Below are positions 18,920 to 28,430 of a stretch of 55,000 bases of DNA, piece after piece. Positions within the stretch are counted from its first letter, which is position 1, and every line of letters starts with the position of its first letter. The DNA comes from Dokdonia sp. Dokd-P16. GTDB lineage: Bacteria; Bacteroidota; Bacteroidia; Flavobacteriales; Flavobacteriaceae. The notes beneath the pieces are model-generated. The model was not told the DNA's origin. It was given only the letters and a program-made list of their open reading frames with translations, and ran no database searches. The stretch covers positions 207,501 to 262,500 of the forward strand of contig NZ_CP029151.1 in NCBI RefSeq assembly GCF_003095655.1, read 5' to 3'. The position numbers and the translations under genes are program-made.

Positions 18920-20801
18920 TCAAGCGCAAGACATATTACAACAATACTGGGGTCACTCCACCTTTAGACCACAACAAGCAGAAATTATAAAGAATGTGCT
19001 TGCTGGGAGTGATAGTATTGCACTATTACCCACAGGTGGCGGAAAGTCTCTATGCTATCAATTACCTGCGTTATTACTGGACGGTATTACGATAGTGGTA
19101 TCACCACTTATCGCTTTAATGAAAGACCAAGTAATGACTTTGCAAGAAAAAGGTATCAAAGCGCTCTCTATCACAAGCGGAATTTCCTTTAGCGAGCTAG
19201 ACACGCTACTCGATAATTGCATTTATGGCAACTACAAGCTTTTATATCTCTCACCAGAGCGATTACAACAAGAGCTTGTAAGAGAACGTATTAAACTTAT
19301 GAATGTCTCTCTCATCGCTGTAGATGAGGCTCATTGTATTTCTCAATGGGGACATGACTTTAGACCCGCATATAGAGAAATCTCAAAATTACGTGCTCTC
19401 AAGCCTACCGTACCATTTATAGCGCTTACTGCTACAGCAACACCTAAGGTATTAAAGGATATCACAGAGCAGCTAGAATTACAAGATCCGCAGTTATTTA
19501 AAACTTCTTATCACCGCCCTAATCTCACATATAATGTAGTGCAAGCTACAGACAAGTTTTACCAGCTAGAAACTATCCTCGCAAATACAAAGGCTAGTGC
19601 TATTGTATATGTGCGTAATAGAAAGGCTACACTTAATACTGCTCACTTTTTAAAAGGCAGAGGCATCTCTGCCACCTCTTACCACGGAGGTATGTCTCGT
19701 GATGAACGTCACAAACAATACCTCGCATGGCGTAATAATAAAGTGCAGGTCATGGTAGGCACAAGTGCCTTTGGGATGGGAATTGATAAGGCAGACGTAG
19801 CTACTGTAGTGCATTTAGAAATCCCTGATAGTATAGAAAATTACTTTCAAGAGTCTGGAAGAGCTGGAAGAGCTGGACAAGAATCACAAGCTGTACTCCT
19901 TTATAATGAAAATGACGAGGTGCGATTAGAAAATCAGTTTATAAAAGTGATTCCTCAGGTAGCAGATGTGAAAAAAATATACAAGCACCTCAACAACTAC
20001 TTTCAGATCTCTTATGGTGAGGGCCAAGAGACACTGCATCGATTTAACTTCAGTGAATTTTGTGCAACTTACAAACTTCATACGATTCTTACATTTAATG
20101 CGCTTCAAACACTAGATCGTAATAGCGTGATAAGCTTATCTCAAGAATTTACAAAGCGCGCAACAATCAACTTTAAAGTAAATGACTTTGCGCTTTCTTA
20201 CTATTTGATTCGCAATAATCAGCTGGATGATGTGGTTAAGGCTGTTCTTAGAACGTATGGAGCCGTTTTTGAACAAGTCACAAATATCAACTATAGCATT
20301 GTAGCTACAAAAGCTAGTAAAACTATAGAACAGGTACACCAAGTCCTACTTACTCTTGAGAAAGATGACATCATAGATTACGAGCATCAAAATTATGATA
20401 CCGCAATTACCTTCCTTGTGCCTAGAGATGATGATAGAACTATAAACGTCATTGCTCCATATATAAATGCACAAGCTACGTATAAGAAAAACCAAGTAGA
20501 TGCTATAAAAACATATCTCGCTACAGATACCGTTTGCAGGGCAATCCAACTTATGCAGTACTTTGATGAGACATTAACCACACCCTGTGGAAAGTGTGAT
20601 GTATGTACAAATGCAACACACCAAGTTTCAAGAACTGCTATACACAGTGCTATTATTGATATTTTAAGAGAAGGTCCAAAAACTTCTCGCGAAATATCAC
20701 AACTAGACTACCCACAACAAACCATAATTAATACGATTCGACTACTTTTGGATCAGAAAAAGATAGCCATCTTGGCAAATAACACCTACACCTTATTATG
20801 A
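18912..20801 (+). CDS. recQ: RecQ-type ATP-dependent DNA helicase
   Basis: A superfamily 2 helicase acting 3' to 5' in recombination and replication repair. It has 629 residues. Walker A TGGGKS (41-46), DEAH box (138-141), TATATPKV, and motif VI QESGRAGRAGQ are intact. A zinc-binding Cys set (CRAIQLMQYF ... CGKCDVC) and a winged-helix region follow. No HRDC domain is evident, so it is a short RecQ. The start is TTG at 18912, overlapping the kinase gene by eight bases; no better ATG exists nearby. The stop overlaps fmt by four bases. Confidence 0.94.
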   Translation: MSNQAQDILQQYWGHSTFRPQQAEIIKNVLAGSDSIALLPTGGGKSLCYQLPALLLDGITIVVSPLIALMKDQVMTLQEKGIKALSITSGISFSELDTLLDNCIYGNYKLLYLSPERLQQELVRERIKLMNVSLIAVDEAHCISQWGHDFRPAYREISKLRALKPTVPFIALTATATPKVLKDITEQLELQDPQLFKTSYHRPNLTYNVVQATDKFYQLETILANTKASAIVYVRNRKATLNTAHFLKGRGISATSYHGGMSRDERHKQYLAWRNNKVQVMVGTSAFGMGIDKADVATVVHLEIPDSIENYFQESGRAGRAGQESQAVLLYNENDEVRLENQFIKVIPQVADVKKIYKHLNNYFQISYGEGQETLHRFNFSEFCATYKLHTILTFNALQTLDRNSVISLSQEFTKRATINFKVNDFALSYYLIRNNQLDDVVKAVLRTYGAVFEQVTNINYSIVATKASKTIEQVHQVLLTLEKDDIIDYEHQNYDTAITFLVPRDDDRTINVIAPYINAQATYKKNQVDAIKTYLATDTVCRAIQLMQYFDETLTTPCGKCDVCTNATHQVSRTAIHSAIIDILREGPKTSREISQLDYPQQTIINTIRLLLDQKKIAILANNTYTLL

Positions 20802-21748
20802 GAGATTTACGCATAGTTTTCATGGGTACACCAGAGTTTGCAGTAACTATATTAAATGGTCTACTAGAAGAAGAATATAATGTAGTGGGAGTAATCACCG
20901 CACCAGATCGTCCTGCAGGAAGAGGACAGAAAGTAAGAGAAAGTGATGTTAAGGCGTTTGCAAAGGCAAGAAACCTCAACATCCTACAACCTACAAACCT
21001 TAAAAGTGAAGAGTTTTTAAAAGAACTAAAAGACCTTAATGCAAACCTACAGATTGTCGTTGCCTTTAGAATGCTTCCAGAAGCTGTATGGAAAATGCCA
21101 ACTTATGGAACCTTTAATTTACACGCATCGCTCTTACCTCAATATCGTGGTGCCGCGCCTATAAACTGGGCAATTATTAATGGAGAGACAGAAACAGGTG
21201 TTACTACATTCTTTATTGATGAAAAAATTGATACCGGTGAGATTATATTACAAGAGAAACTCGCTATAGATGATAAGGAAAATGCTGGCGTATTACATGA
21301 CCGTCTTATGATTGCAGGTAAAGAACTTGTAGTAAAAACGGTAAAAGCTATAGCGATAGATGAAGTAAGCACTTTTGTACAAGACTCCAGTAGAGAACTC
21401 AAAACAGCATATAAGTTACATAGTGAGAATACGAGAATAGACTGGGATGCTCCTCTTCAAGACATTTACAATCACATAAGAGGATTGAGTCCTTATCCAG
21501 CAGCTTACACAATGCTAGAAAATGGAGGAAAAGAGCAACGTGTAAAAATTTATAGCGCTTTCGCGAAAGCAGAAAAAGAGATGTTTATTCCATCTGGAGC
21601 AGTCACCCAAGTAGATGATCATCTAGCTATCGCAACGCCAGAAGGTTACATATGCATCACCGAAATACAGCTTTCTGGGAAGAAAAAAATGGCCGTTAAA
21701 GACCTTTTAAACGGATACAAATTTGATAAAAATGCAAAAATGCGCTAA
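20798..21748 (+). CDS. fmt: Methionyl-tRNA formyltransferase
   Basis: Formylates initiator Met-tRNA using 10-formyl-tetrahydrofolate. It has 316 residues, the usual length. The catalytic triad is visible as Asn107 and His109 (NLHASLLP) and Asp145 (FFIDEKIDTG). The C-terminal OB-like tRNA-binding domain is complete. ATGA overlap with recQ implies coupled translation. A palindrome encodes AFAKA in the C-terminal domain. The same peptide occurs once more near residue 53, but with different codons and no palindrome. Confidence 0.97.
   Translation: MRDLRIVFMGTPEFAVTILNGLLEEEYNVVGVITAPDRPAGRGQKVRESDVKAFAKARNLNILQPTNLKSEEFLKELKDLNANLQIVVAFRMLPEAVWKMPTYGTFNLHASLLPQYRGAAPINWAIINGETETGVTTFFIDEKIDTGEIILQEKLAIDDKENAGVLHDRLMIAGKELVVKTVKAIAIDEVSTFVQDSSRELKTAYKLHSENTRIDWDAPLQDIYNHIRGLSPYPAAYTMLENGGKEQRVKIYSAFAKAEKEMFIPSGAVTQVDDHLAIATPEGYICITEIQLSGKKKMAVKDLLNGYKFDKNAKMR
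21556..21570. repeat. Dispersed palindrome copy 9 (in fmt)
   Basis: CGCTTTCGCGAAAGC, reading Ala-Phe-Ala-Lys-Ala in the C-terminal domain. Confidence 0.88.
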
Positions 21749-21850
21749 ACCCTTGCTCCTATTGGTGTTAAGGGAATTATAAAAAGAGACTACCTTTATC
21801 AACAATTGGCTCGACTTATTAACAAAACCTCTCATTTCCCTTGCTATAGC

Positions 21851-21880
21851 TTGCGTAGGCAATTAATTCAGATAAATTTG
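21851..21880 (+). promoter_or_regulatory. HU gene promoter
   Basis: TTG (21851-21853), then 19 bases, then TAAATTTG (21873-21880). The expected start site leaves a leader of about 50 bases before the HU ATG. Unlike the stable-RNA promoters, the box is followed by AT-rich sequence. Confidence 0.7.
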
Positions 21881-21936
21881 TTAGGGAATTAAGCATTTAG
21901 CTTAACCAACAATTTAATTAATTAACAATTTACATT

Positions 21937-22209
21937 ATGAACAAATCAGAATTAATTGACGGAATGGCAGAGCATGCAGGTATCACCAAAGCTGCAGCAA
22001 AAAAAGCATTAGAATCTTTCTTAGGAGATGTTGAAAAGACTCTTAAAGACGGAGGACGTGTTTCTCTTGTAGGTTTTGGATCTTGGTCTGTTTCTAAGCG
22101 TAACGCACGTGAAGGAAGAAACCCACAAACTGGAAAAACTATTAAAATTGCAGCAAAGAACGTAGTAAAGTTCAAAGCTGGATCTGAGCTTGCAACTTCT
22201 GTAAACTAG
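21937..22209 (+). CDS. HU family DNA-binding protein
   Basis: A 90-residue histone-like protein. The N-terminal MNKSELIDGMAEHAGITKAAAKKAL helix pair (split here at 20 residues in conserved form), the GFGSW turn, and the arm GRNPQTGKTIKIAAKNVVKF (104-like arm, near residues 61-80) are all standard. It binds and bends DNA in the nucleoid. It is monocistronic with its own promoter and terminator. Confidence 0.97.
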   Translation: MNKSELIDGMAEHAGITKAAAKKALESFLGDVEKTLKDGGRVSLVGFGSWSVSKRNAREGRNPQTGKTIKIAAKNVVKFKAGSELATSVN

Positions 22210-22227
22210 TCAGTTTTAACTGTTATA

Positions 22228-22262
22228 TAAAAAACGGGTAGCTCACGCTACCCGTTTTTTTT
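22228..22262 (+). terminator. HU gene terminator
   Basis: A stem of AACGGGTAGC with GCTACCCGTT around a TCAC loop is followed by eight T. Confidence 0.92.
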
Positions 22263-22364
22263 GTTTCCAACCGGCTTATATTGACAAAAGCAATCTTATT
22301 GGGAATCCATTAGTAATGAATAACCCTTTGATTATCTCGTGATTGTACTAGAGGTTTTTGGAAA

Positions 22365-22379
22365 ATTTTCGCGAAAGCA
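22365..22379. repeat. Dispersed palindrome copy 10
   Basis: ATTTTCGCGAAAGCA, imperfect. It lies 14 bases past the menA stop codon. Confidence 0.75.
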
Positions 22380-22393
22380 TAACTATATCCTTT

Positions 22394-23296
22394 CTATATA
22401 TAACAACTTATAAAAAAGAGTATAGCAAGTAGAAATGTAGATAAAGCCACTTTTTTAAGTTCTGGATCAAGTAAAGCGTGTATTGAAGTACTTCTTACAG
22501 TAAACATATGCTTCACTAGTGGTATAAACGCCACAAGAGAGATATAATCAATAAAATGAGTTGCCGTAAGCATGAGATAAGAAACCCACCCTAAGAGTCC
22601 TAAAACGAATAATGCCGAATGATACTTCTCTGCACCAGCTGCTCCTAAGACAACTGCAAGTGTGTTTTTACCCACGCGAGCGTCTGCCTCACGATCTCTC
22701 ATATTATTAAGATGCAATACCATTGTAGATAGCGCTCCTATAGTAAGAGCAGGAAGTATCTGTATAAAATTGATATACTGTGTAAATAAAAAGAAAGACC
22801 CCAGAACACCCACGAGACCAAAAAATATAAAAACAAAAACGTCTCCTAACCCTCTATATCCATAAGCACTCTTTCCTACAGTATATTTAATAGCAGATAC
22901 AATTGCTGCTACTCCTAACAGTAAAAAAAGTATGGAAAGTAAAAAGTGATCTACTCCAAAGGATACGTAAATCAAAAGCAGCACAATAAACACGGTGATA
23001 ATTGATGTAATTATAATTGCCTTCTTAAGATCTTGTGCCGTAAGAAGGCCGCTTTGCATGGCTCTAGCTGGACCTACTCGCTCTGCATTATCTGTTCCCT
23101 TAACGCCATCACCATAATCATTTGCATAATTAGATAAGATCTGAAATCCTAAAGTAGCGAGTATGGCTAGTATAAAAATACTCCAGTTAAAGGCGCCTTC
23201 TTGCAATGCGAGTCCGCCTCCCACAAGAATCCCAGCTATAGAAAGTGGTAATGTACGAGGACGTGCGGCACTAAGCCAAACTTGGAATGAGGGCAT
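22394..23296 (-). CDS. menA: 1,4-dihydroxy-2-naphthoate polyprenyltransferase (MenA)
   Basis: Integral membrane UbiA-family prenyltransferase that attaches the polyprenyl tail to DHNA in menaquinone synthesis. It has 300 residues and about eight or nine hydrophobic segments. The two Asp-rich motifs are NYANDYGDGVKGTD (near 61-74) and NNMRDREADARVGK (near 196-209). It is separate from the menI-menF-menD run and divergent from the amylase gene. A TACATTTA near-consensus box lies upstream. Confidence 0.95.
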   Translation of the reverse strand: MPSFQVWLSAARPRTLPLSIAGILVGGGLALQEGAFNWSIFILAILATLGFQILSNYANDYGDGVKGTDNAERVGPARAMQSGLLTAQDLKKAIIITSIITVFIVLLLIYVSFGVDHFLLSILFLLLGVAAIVSAIKYTVGKSAYGYRGLGDVFVFIFFGLVGVLGSFFLFTQYINFIQILPALTIGALSTMVLHLNNMRDREADARVGKNTLAVVLGAAGAEKYHSALFVLGLLGWVSYLMLTATHFIDYISLVAFIPLVKHMFTVRSTSIHALLDPELKKVALSTFLLAILFFISCYI

Positions 23297-23378
23297 ATAT
23301 TTTTTTAAGTGCGTAAATGTACTATTTTCTTTGGGCTTCTACCCTTCTCAAATTTCAAAAGGATTTACTAGCTTCGTA

Positions 23379-25070
23379 ATGATTAAAAATAATCTCATGA
23401 TGAATCTCAAATCTATTGCCGCACTACTTCTTGTAATTCTTTCAGTTTTAAGTTGTAAACAAAAAGAAACTACAGCAGCCCATGTTGAAGTGGAAGAAAA
23501 AAAACCTTTTTTCTGGGAAGCTGCAAATATGTATTTCTTACTCACAGATCGCTTTAATAACGGCGATACAAGTAATGATGTCAACTTTGAGAGAACTCAA
23601 GACGCTGCGGTATTAAGAGATTTTATGGGTGGTGACATCAAAGGAATTACGCAGAAGATAGAAGACGGTTATTTTACAGATCTTGGGATCAACGCTATCT
23701 GGTTTACTCCAGTAGTAGAGCAAGTACATGGAGCAGTAGATGAAGGAACTGGTGTTACTTATGGTTATCACGGTTACTGGACTAAGGACTGGACTTCACT
23801 TGACCCTAACTTTGGCACGAGAGAGGACTTACAATCATTAATAAGTGCAGCACATCAAAAGGATATACGCATTGTTATGGATGTGGTACTTAATCACACA
23901 GGTCCTGTAACACAAGAAGACCCATTCTGGGGTGAAGACTGGGCAAGAGAAAACCCTAATTGCGCCTTCAGCACTTATGAGAATACTACTGCTTGTAGTC
24001 TTGTAGAAAACCTACCAGACATCCTTACCGAGAGTGATCAAGAAGTTGCACTTCCAGCTACACTAGTTGCAAAGTGGAAGTCTGAAGGACGTTATGATGA
24101 GGAAATGGCAGAGCTTGACTCTTATTTCGCAGCAAACAACCTAAAGAAAACACCGCGCAATTACATTATAAAATGGCTTACGGACTACATTAGAGACTTT
24201 GGAGTAGATGCTTTTAGAGTAGATACTACAAAACATGTGGATGAAGCCTCATGGGTGGCATTAAGAGCACAAGCAGATATAGCCTTTGCGGATTATAAGG
24301 CAAACAATGAAGACAAAGTTATGGATGATAATGACTTTTTCATGTTTGGAGAAGTTTATAATTACTCTATAGATGGAGGTCGTGATTATGATTTTGGAGA
24401 TAAAAAGGTAGATTACTTTGCAAATGGCTTTGATAATCTGATTAATTTCCAATTTAAATATGATGCTCAAGGAAGTTATGAGCAGCTATTTAGTAAGTAT
24501 GCGACAATAAAGGATTCTATTTTTAGCGATAAGAGTTTTGTAAACTATGCTACCTCACATGATGATGGACAACCGTTTGACAAAGACCGAAACAAAGCAA
24601 TAGAAACAGGTACTAAGCTCTTATTAACTACGGGGATATCTCAGGTTTATTATGGTGATGAAACTGCAAGAGACTTAACGATAGAAGGAACAGATGGTGA
24701 TGCAACCCTGCGTAGCTTTATGAACTGGAAAGATATTAACAGTAGTACTACAAATGAGGTTCTTGCTCACTGGCAAAAGCTAGGAACTTTTAGAAGAGAC
24801 CATCCTTCGGTAGGTGCTGGTACTCATGAGATGCTAAGTGCAGCTCCTTATGTATTTAAAAGATCATTTGACAAAAATGATATGAAAGATACTGTGGTCG
24901 TAGGACTAGACCTCAATATTGGGAAGAAAGATATTGTGGTGGGTAACGCTTTCGCGAAAGCGCAAACTGTCAAGGACACTTACTCGGGACAAGAGGCTAG
25001 TATTATCGACGGTAAGATAACTCTTGATACTCCTTATGATATTGTTTTACTAGAGGTTGTAAAAAACTAA
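23379..25070 (+). CDS. GH13 alpha-amylase family lipoprotein
   Basis: A glycoside hydrolase acting on alpha-glucans. It has 563 residues from the ATG at 23379. A lipoprotein signal ends in LSVLSC (Cys26), so it is envelope-anchored. Conserved GH13 regions are DVVLNHTG, FRVDTTKH (nucleophile Asp282), FGEVYNY (acid/base Glu325) and SHDDG (Asp395). Alternative starts at 23397 and 23400 are possible; further upstream extension overlaps menA and is unlikely. A palindrome encodes AFAKA in the C-terminal beta domain. It is convergent with the flavin reductase gene, their ends overlapping by three bases. Confidence 0.92.
   Translation: MIKNNLMMNLKSIAALLLVILSVLSCKQKETTAAHVEVEEKKPFFWEAANMYFLLTDRFNNGDTSNDVNFERTQDAAVLRDFMGGDIKGITQKIEDGYFTDLGINAIWFTPVVEQVHGAVDEGTGVTYGYHGYWTKDWTSLDPNFGTREDLQSLISAAHQKDIRIVMDVVLNHTGPVTQEDPFWGEDWARENPNCAFSTYENTTACSLVENLPDILTESDQEVALPATLVAKWKSEGRYDEEMAELDSYFAANNLKKTPRNYIIKWLTDYIRDFGVDAFRVDTTKHVDEASWVALRAQADIAFADYKANNEDKVMDDNDFFMFGEVYNYSIDGGRDYDFGDKKVDYFANGFDNLINFQFKYDAQGSYEQLFSKYATIKDSIFSDKSFVNYATSHDDGQPFDKDRNKAIETGTKLLLTTGISQVYYGDETARDLTIEGTDGDATLRSFMNWKDINSSTTNEVLAHWQKLGTFRRDHPSVGAGTHEMLSAAPYVFKRSFDKNDMKDTVVVGLDLNIGKKDIVVGNAFAKAQTVKDTYSGQEASIIDGKITLDTPYDIVLLEVVKN
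24947..24962. repeat. Dispersed palindrome copy 11 (in amylase gene)
   Basis: Perfect 16-mer reading Ala-Phe-Ala-Lys-Ala in the C-terminal domain. Confidence 0.9.
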
Positions 25071-25609
25071 TCATCTAGCTGCTGAAGAAATGAAGCCAGC
25101 ACTTGAGAAATCCCTAACTCCATAGCAGGATTTGTTATGGAGAGATTGTTTACGTCAAAGTTTTCTTGAAATGATGGAAAGCTAAAGCTCTCTGCGATAA
25201 CTCCTCCAAAACGAGGCGCTGTACTCTTCATGTATTCAAGCGCAGAAGAGGCTCCTCTCGCTCCAGGAGAAGTACTCACTAATAGAATCTTCTTATTTGC
25301 TAAGAAATTCCTATCTGCTCGAGAAAGCCAATCAAGAATATTTTTAAAATAGGCAGATATCATCCCGTTGTGCTCATTTACTCCTATAATAATACTAGAA
25401 GCCTCGGCTATCTTATTTTTAATAATCTGAATATCAATTGGGATTCCTCGCTCTTGCTCTATATCTAGATTATATATGGGAATATCATAATCAAGAATAT
25501 GCAAACGCGCCTCGGGCTGAGATTGAATTGCATTAATAATATAATCTAGCAACATGCTATTTATAGATGTGTTGCTGTTACTTCCCGATAATGCTATAAT
25601 GTTTCCCAT
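25067..25609 (-). CDS. NADPH-dependent FMN reductase family protein
   Basis: A 180-residue flavodoxin-fold oxidoreductase. The N-terminal ALSGSNSNTSIN is the FMN phosphate loop, NEHNGMISAYFKNILDWLSR the dimer and flavin contact, and STSPGARGASSAL the second flavin loop. It probably reduces FMN or quinones; the substrate is unknown. It stands alone after the terminator of the outer-membrane protein gene. Confidence 0.9.
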   Translation of the reverse strand: MGNIIALSGSNSNTSINSMLLDYIINAIQSQPEARLHILDYDIPIYNLDIEQERGIPIDIQIIKNKIAEASSIIIGVNEHNGMISAYFKNILDWLSRADRNFLANKKILLVSTSPGARGASSALEYMKSTAPRFGGVIAESFSFPSFQENFDVNNLSITNPAMELGISQVLASFLQQLDD

Positions 25610-25616
25610 AGTTTCA

Positions 25617-25647
25617 TAAAAAAAGCCACCCGAAGGTAGCTTTTTTA
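25617..25647 (-). terminator. Terminator after outer-membrane protein gene
   Basis: AAAAAAGC and GCTTTTTT flank an inner ACC-CGAA-GGT hairpin with one mismatch, 20 bases past the stop. Confidence 0.8.
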
Positions 25648-25666
25648 TTAATTATAAAATTCCTTT

Positions 25667-27190
25667 TTAGAGACTCAACGTAAGTGTAGCAATAATTGAT
25701 GTATTGTCACGGTCTACTGTAGCCTCATTTGTTAATCCTGTACTGTATAGAGAATTAGTACGCTCTTGTGAGAATGTATCATAAGCTACATCTAATTTTA
25801 TTTTTCCAAAATTATAACCAATACCTGCAGAGTAACCAGACAAATCACCTACCGTAGTCTCATCTTTAAACGGACTATCTTCATAGCGATAACCACCTCT
25901 AAAACTCCATGCCTGAGATCTAATCTCTCCACCTAATTTATAAGAATTTACTGGTTGCAATAAATTATCTATCGCTGCATTTTGAGCGTTAAAAAAAGAA
26001 TCGCTTTCTGGTCTAAAACTAAGATTTGTATAATCTTTATAAGAGTAATCAAAACTCAATAAACCTTGCTGTCCAAAAAGATATGCGATACTTCCTGTAT
26101 ATTTTCCTGGTGTTTTGATTTCATAATTTTCATAGATATTAGTTACTCTAGGATTAATCACCGTGTTAAATACTCCTGCATCATCAATAGCTGTAGTAGA
26201 AACACTTTGATTAGTCTCTTCACTTATAGTTGTCCACGTAGGTGAATCATAGGTAAAGCCAACTCTCAAGTTTTCTCCAGCCTTATAAATACTTCCTAGT
26301 TGGAAAGAAAACCCACTACCAGTAGTTCTTAAATTATTTTCAAAACGAATGTCTGTAATATTTGTAAAACCTTCATCTGATCCTACATTGTTAGACTCAA
26401 ATAAAACAGTAGACTGGTTATAATCTATAAAATGGGAATTTAAGTTAAGTCCTAAATAAAGATTTTCATCATACTGCGCTCCAATATTAAATGACGCTTT
26501 ACCACTATAACCCGATGAAGCAAAAATGTACTCTTGGTCATAATTTTCGGCAACCGTGTTTACAAAATACTCAGTATTACCAAAATCATTCGAAGCTGGA
26601 TCCAAAATAAAAGATTGGAACCCGAATAATGCCTGTTGAGCACCGAACCCTTCACTTTCTCCAAGAAATTGATATAAATCTGAAACAGACTCCCCATCAA
26701 CCGTCTCTAACAGATCAAGAGGAATTCCTTGTGCAAAATCACTAAAGTAGCTAGAAATAGAATTTGTATTGTTTCCTACGGCCGTATATTGATTATCAAG
26801 ATTTGATGTTCGATCGTAATTGAAACTAAGAGAAATTTTATTCCACTTAGAATTACCTGAACCCCCTATAATAAAAACACCACCAGCCTGATTTATAGAT
26901 AAATCAGAATCTGAAACATTTGTAGTATTTCCAAGGTATCTCGTATCATTATCGAAGTTATCATTAACGATAGATAGTGATACTGTACCTTTTGTAAAAA
27001 CAGCACTTGCTGCAGGATTATCTCCTATTGCACTTAAGTCTCCACCTAAAGCACCAAAAGCACCTCCCATAGCTCTATAACGAGCTGTTCCGGTTACATT
27101 TGATGAGGTATATAAAAGTGCATCAGAAATACTCTGTCCAAAAGATGTTCCGGTGGCCACTAAAGCCGCTATTATAATTAGTTTTTTCAT
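25667..27190 (-). CDS. Outer-membrane beta-barrel transport protein (OmpP1/FadL-like)
   Basis: A 507-residue protein with a clear signal peptide (1-18, ending SFG/Q). The mature start reads ARYRAMGGAFGALGGDLSAIGDNPAAS, the PorV/FadL-like hatch sequence (here spanning residues 36-62). Many amphipathic strands follow, and the protein ends in an alternating strand with terminal Leu. Probably a hydrophobic-compound channel of the OmpP1/FadL/TodX family; the substrate is unknown. It is followed by a terminator and preceded by a lipoprotein gene on the same strand, 31 bases away, so the two may be cotranscribed. Confidence 0.88.
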   Translation of the reverse strand: MKKLIIIAALVATGTSFGQSISDALLYTSSNVTGTARYRAMGGAFGALGGDLSAIGDNPAASAVFTKGTVSLSIVNDNFDNDTRYLGNTTNVSDSDLSINQAGGVFIIGGSGNSKWNKISLSFNYDRTSNLDNQYTAVGNNTNSISSYFSDFAQGIPLDLLETVDGESVSDLYQFLGESEGFGAQQALFGFQSFILDPASNDFGNTEYFVNTVAENYDQEYIFASSGYSGKASFNIGAQYDENLYLGLNLNSHFIDYNQSTVLFESNNVGSDEGFTNITDIRFENNLRTTGSGFSFQLGSIYKAGENLRVGFTYDSPTWTTISEETNQSVSTTAIDDAGVFNTVINPRVTNIYENYEIKTPGKYTGSIAYLFGQQGLLSFDYSYKDYTNLSFRPESDSFFNAQNAAIDNLLQPVNSYKLGGEIRSQAWSFRGGYRYEDSPFKDETTVGDLSGYSAGIGYNFGKIKLDVAYDTFSQERTNSLYSTGLTNEATVDRDNTSIIATLTLSL

Positions 27191-27221
27191 ATAAAAAATT
27201 TAATACTGTAAACTATATCAA

Positions 27222-28400
27222 TTATCCTCTACGTCCCCCGCTTCTACCAGAAGATCTTGAAGATGAACCACTACTACTTCTTGATGAAGATGACGATCTA
27301 GAAGCAGAACTACTTCTTGACGAAGATCTGCTAGGCGTCGCTGTAGGTCTAGACGAACTTGATGCAGGTCGTGAGTTTGTACCACTAGGTCTTACTGGAC
27401 GCGAAGGTCTTGATTGAGTTCCAGATGGTCTTGTAGGGCGACTTGGTCTCGTTGCATTAGGTCTCCCTCTTGTAACTCCATCGCGATTTGCAGATGTAGG
27501 TCTACCTCTAGTTACACCATCACGGTTAGTAGAAGTAGGTCTCCCTCTAGTTACGCCATCTCGATTAGTAGATGTTGGTCTAGTTCCAATTACTCGCGAA
27601 CTATTTCCTCTATTTCTAGAATATGTATTTCTACTTGTAGCACTTGATGTTCTTCCTGAAGCCGAACGTAAACGAGATCTTGAGGATGAAATAGCATTTA
27701 CAGCACTACTTCTTCTTCCTGTATTTGAAACAGCTGATCTTCTCCCTGCGCTATAGGCTACACGACCTCTATAATTCCTACCATTGTTTCCATAGTAATG
27801 ATTGTTAAAGTTATTACCATAGTGAAAGAAAGGACGGTTATATGCGTATCCATAACCACCGTACCCGAAAAATGGACTATTAAACCCTCTATGAAAGCCA
27901 TATCCCCATGGTGACCAAAATCCGCCTCCCCAAGCATTTCCATAGAATCCTCCACCCCATCCGTAACCGTAGCCTCCAAAACCTCCCCAGTTATTAAAGC
28001 CCCAATAAGGAGCGTTATTGTAGATGTTTATTTCTACATCTTGAGTTTCATCACCCCAAGCTGCATACCCAGTATTCGTTTCAAAACTAGCTCCGTCTAC
28101 ATAAATATCAGTCCCCGCTTCTGAAGAGTAGGATTCAATATCAGTAAATACGGCACCGTCTTCTTCTAGCTCACTGAGTTCTTGAACTCCTTTTTCAAAA
28201 TAATTTTTATAAACCTGAGTATTTGCACCACTAGAAATTTCTTGATCAGAAGCGCTAGCTGCATCAGTTTGCGGACTACTATAAATTCCATCCTCATCAT
28301 AAAAACTTTGTGTAGAACTACAACCTATCAAAAATACTGACGTAACAGCCACAAATGACAAATTCTTTGTTGTGCGTATAAGTGAAGTATAAAATTCCAT
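27222..28400 (-). CDS. Low-complexity lipoprotein with Gly/Tyr-rich and Arg/Ser-rich regions
   Basis: A 392-residue protein. A lipobox LIGC (Cys27) marks a lipoprotein. Residues 30-130 are acidic, 130-215 are Gly/Tyr/Trp/Phe-rich, and 215-392 are Arg/Ser/Pro-rich with three tandem copies of RPTSTNRDGVTRG (274-312). The last 40 residues are almost only Ser, Arg and Gly. I recognise no functional domain; flavobacterial relatives with the same layout exist in my recollection. It could coat or condense at the envelope, but this is speculation. It lies 31 bases upstream of the barrel gene and is divergent from proS. Confidence 0.82.
   Translation of the reverse strand: MEFYTSLIRTTKNLSFVAVTSVFLIGCSSTQSFYDEDGIYSSPQTDAASASDQEISSGANTQVYKNYFEKGVQELSELEEDGAVFTDIESYSSEAGTDIYVDGASFETNTGYAAWGDETQDVEINIYNNAPYWGFNNWGGFGGYGYGWGGGFYGNAWGGGFWSPWGYGFHRGFNSPFFGYGGYGYAYNRPFFHYGNNFNNHYYGNNGRNYRGRVAYSAGRRSAVSNTGRRSSAVNAISSSRSRLRSASGRTSSATSRNTYSRNRGNSSRVIGTRPTSTNRDGVTRGRPTSTNRDGVTRGRPTSANRDGVTRGRPNATRPSRPTRPSGTQSRPSRPVRPSGTNSRPASSSSRPTATPSRSSSRSSSASRSSSSSRSSSGSSSRSSGRSGGRRG
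27465..27581 (-). repeat. Three 39-base tandem repeats in coding sequence
   Basis: Encode three near-identical 13-residue units (RPTSTNRDGVTRG, with T to A in the third). DNA copies differ at synonymous sites, so the protein sequence is conserved rather than freshly duplicated. Confidence 0.85.
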
Positions 28401-28430
28401 ATCGATAGTGTTTTAATTGTTGCTTGATTC

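Noticed and set aside
20941-20965. First AFAKA peptide in fmt as a palindrome copy
   Set aside because: The same peptide is encoded by different codons and no palindrome is present.
27465-27581. Regular repeats considered as a CRISPR array
   Set aside because: The 39-base units are contiguous, coding and in frame, without spacers.
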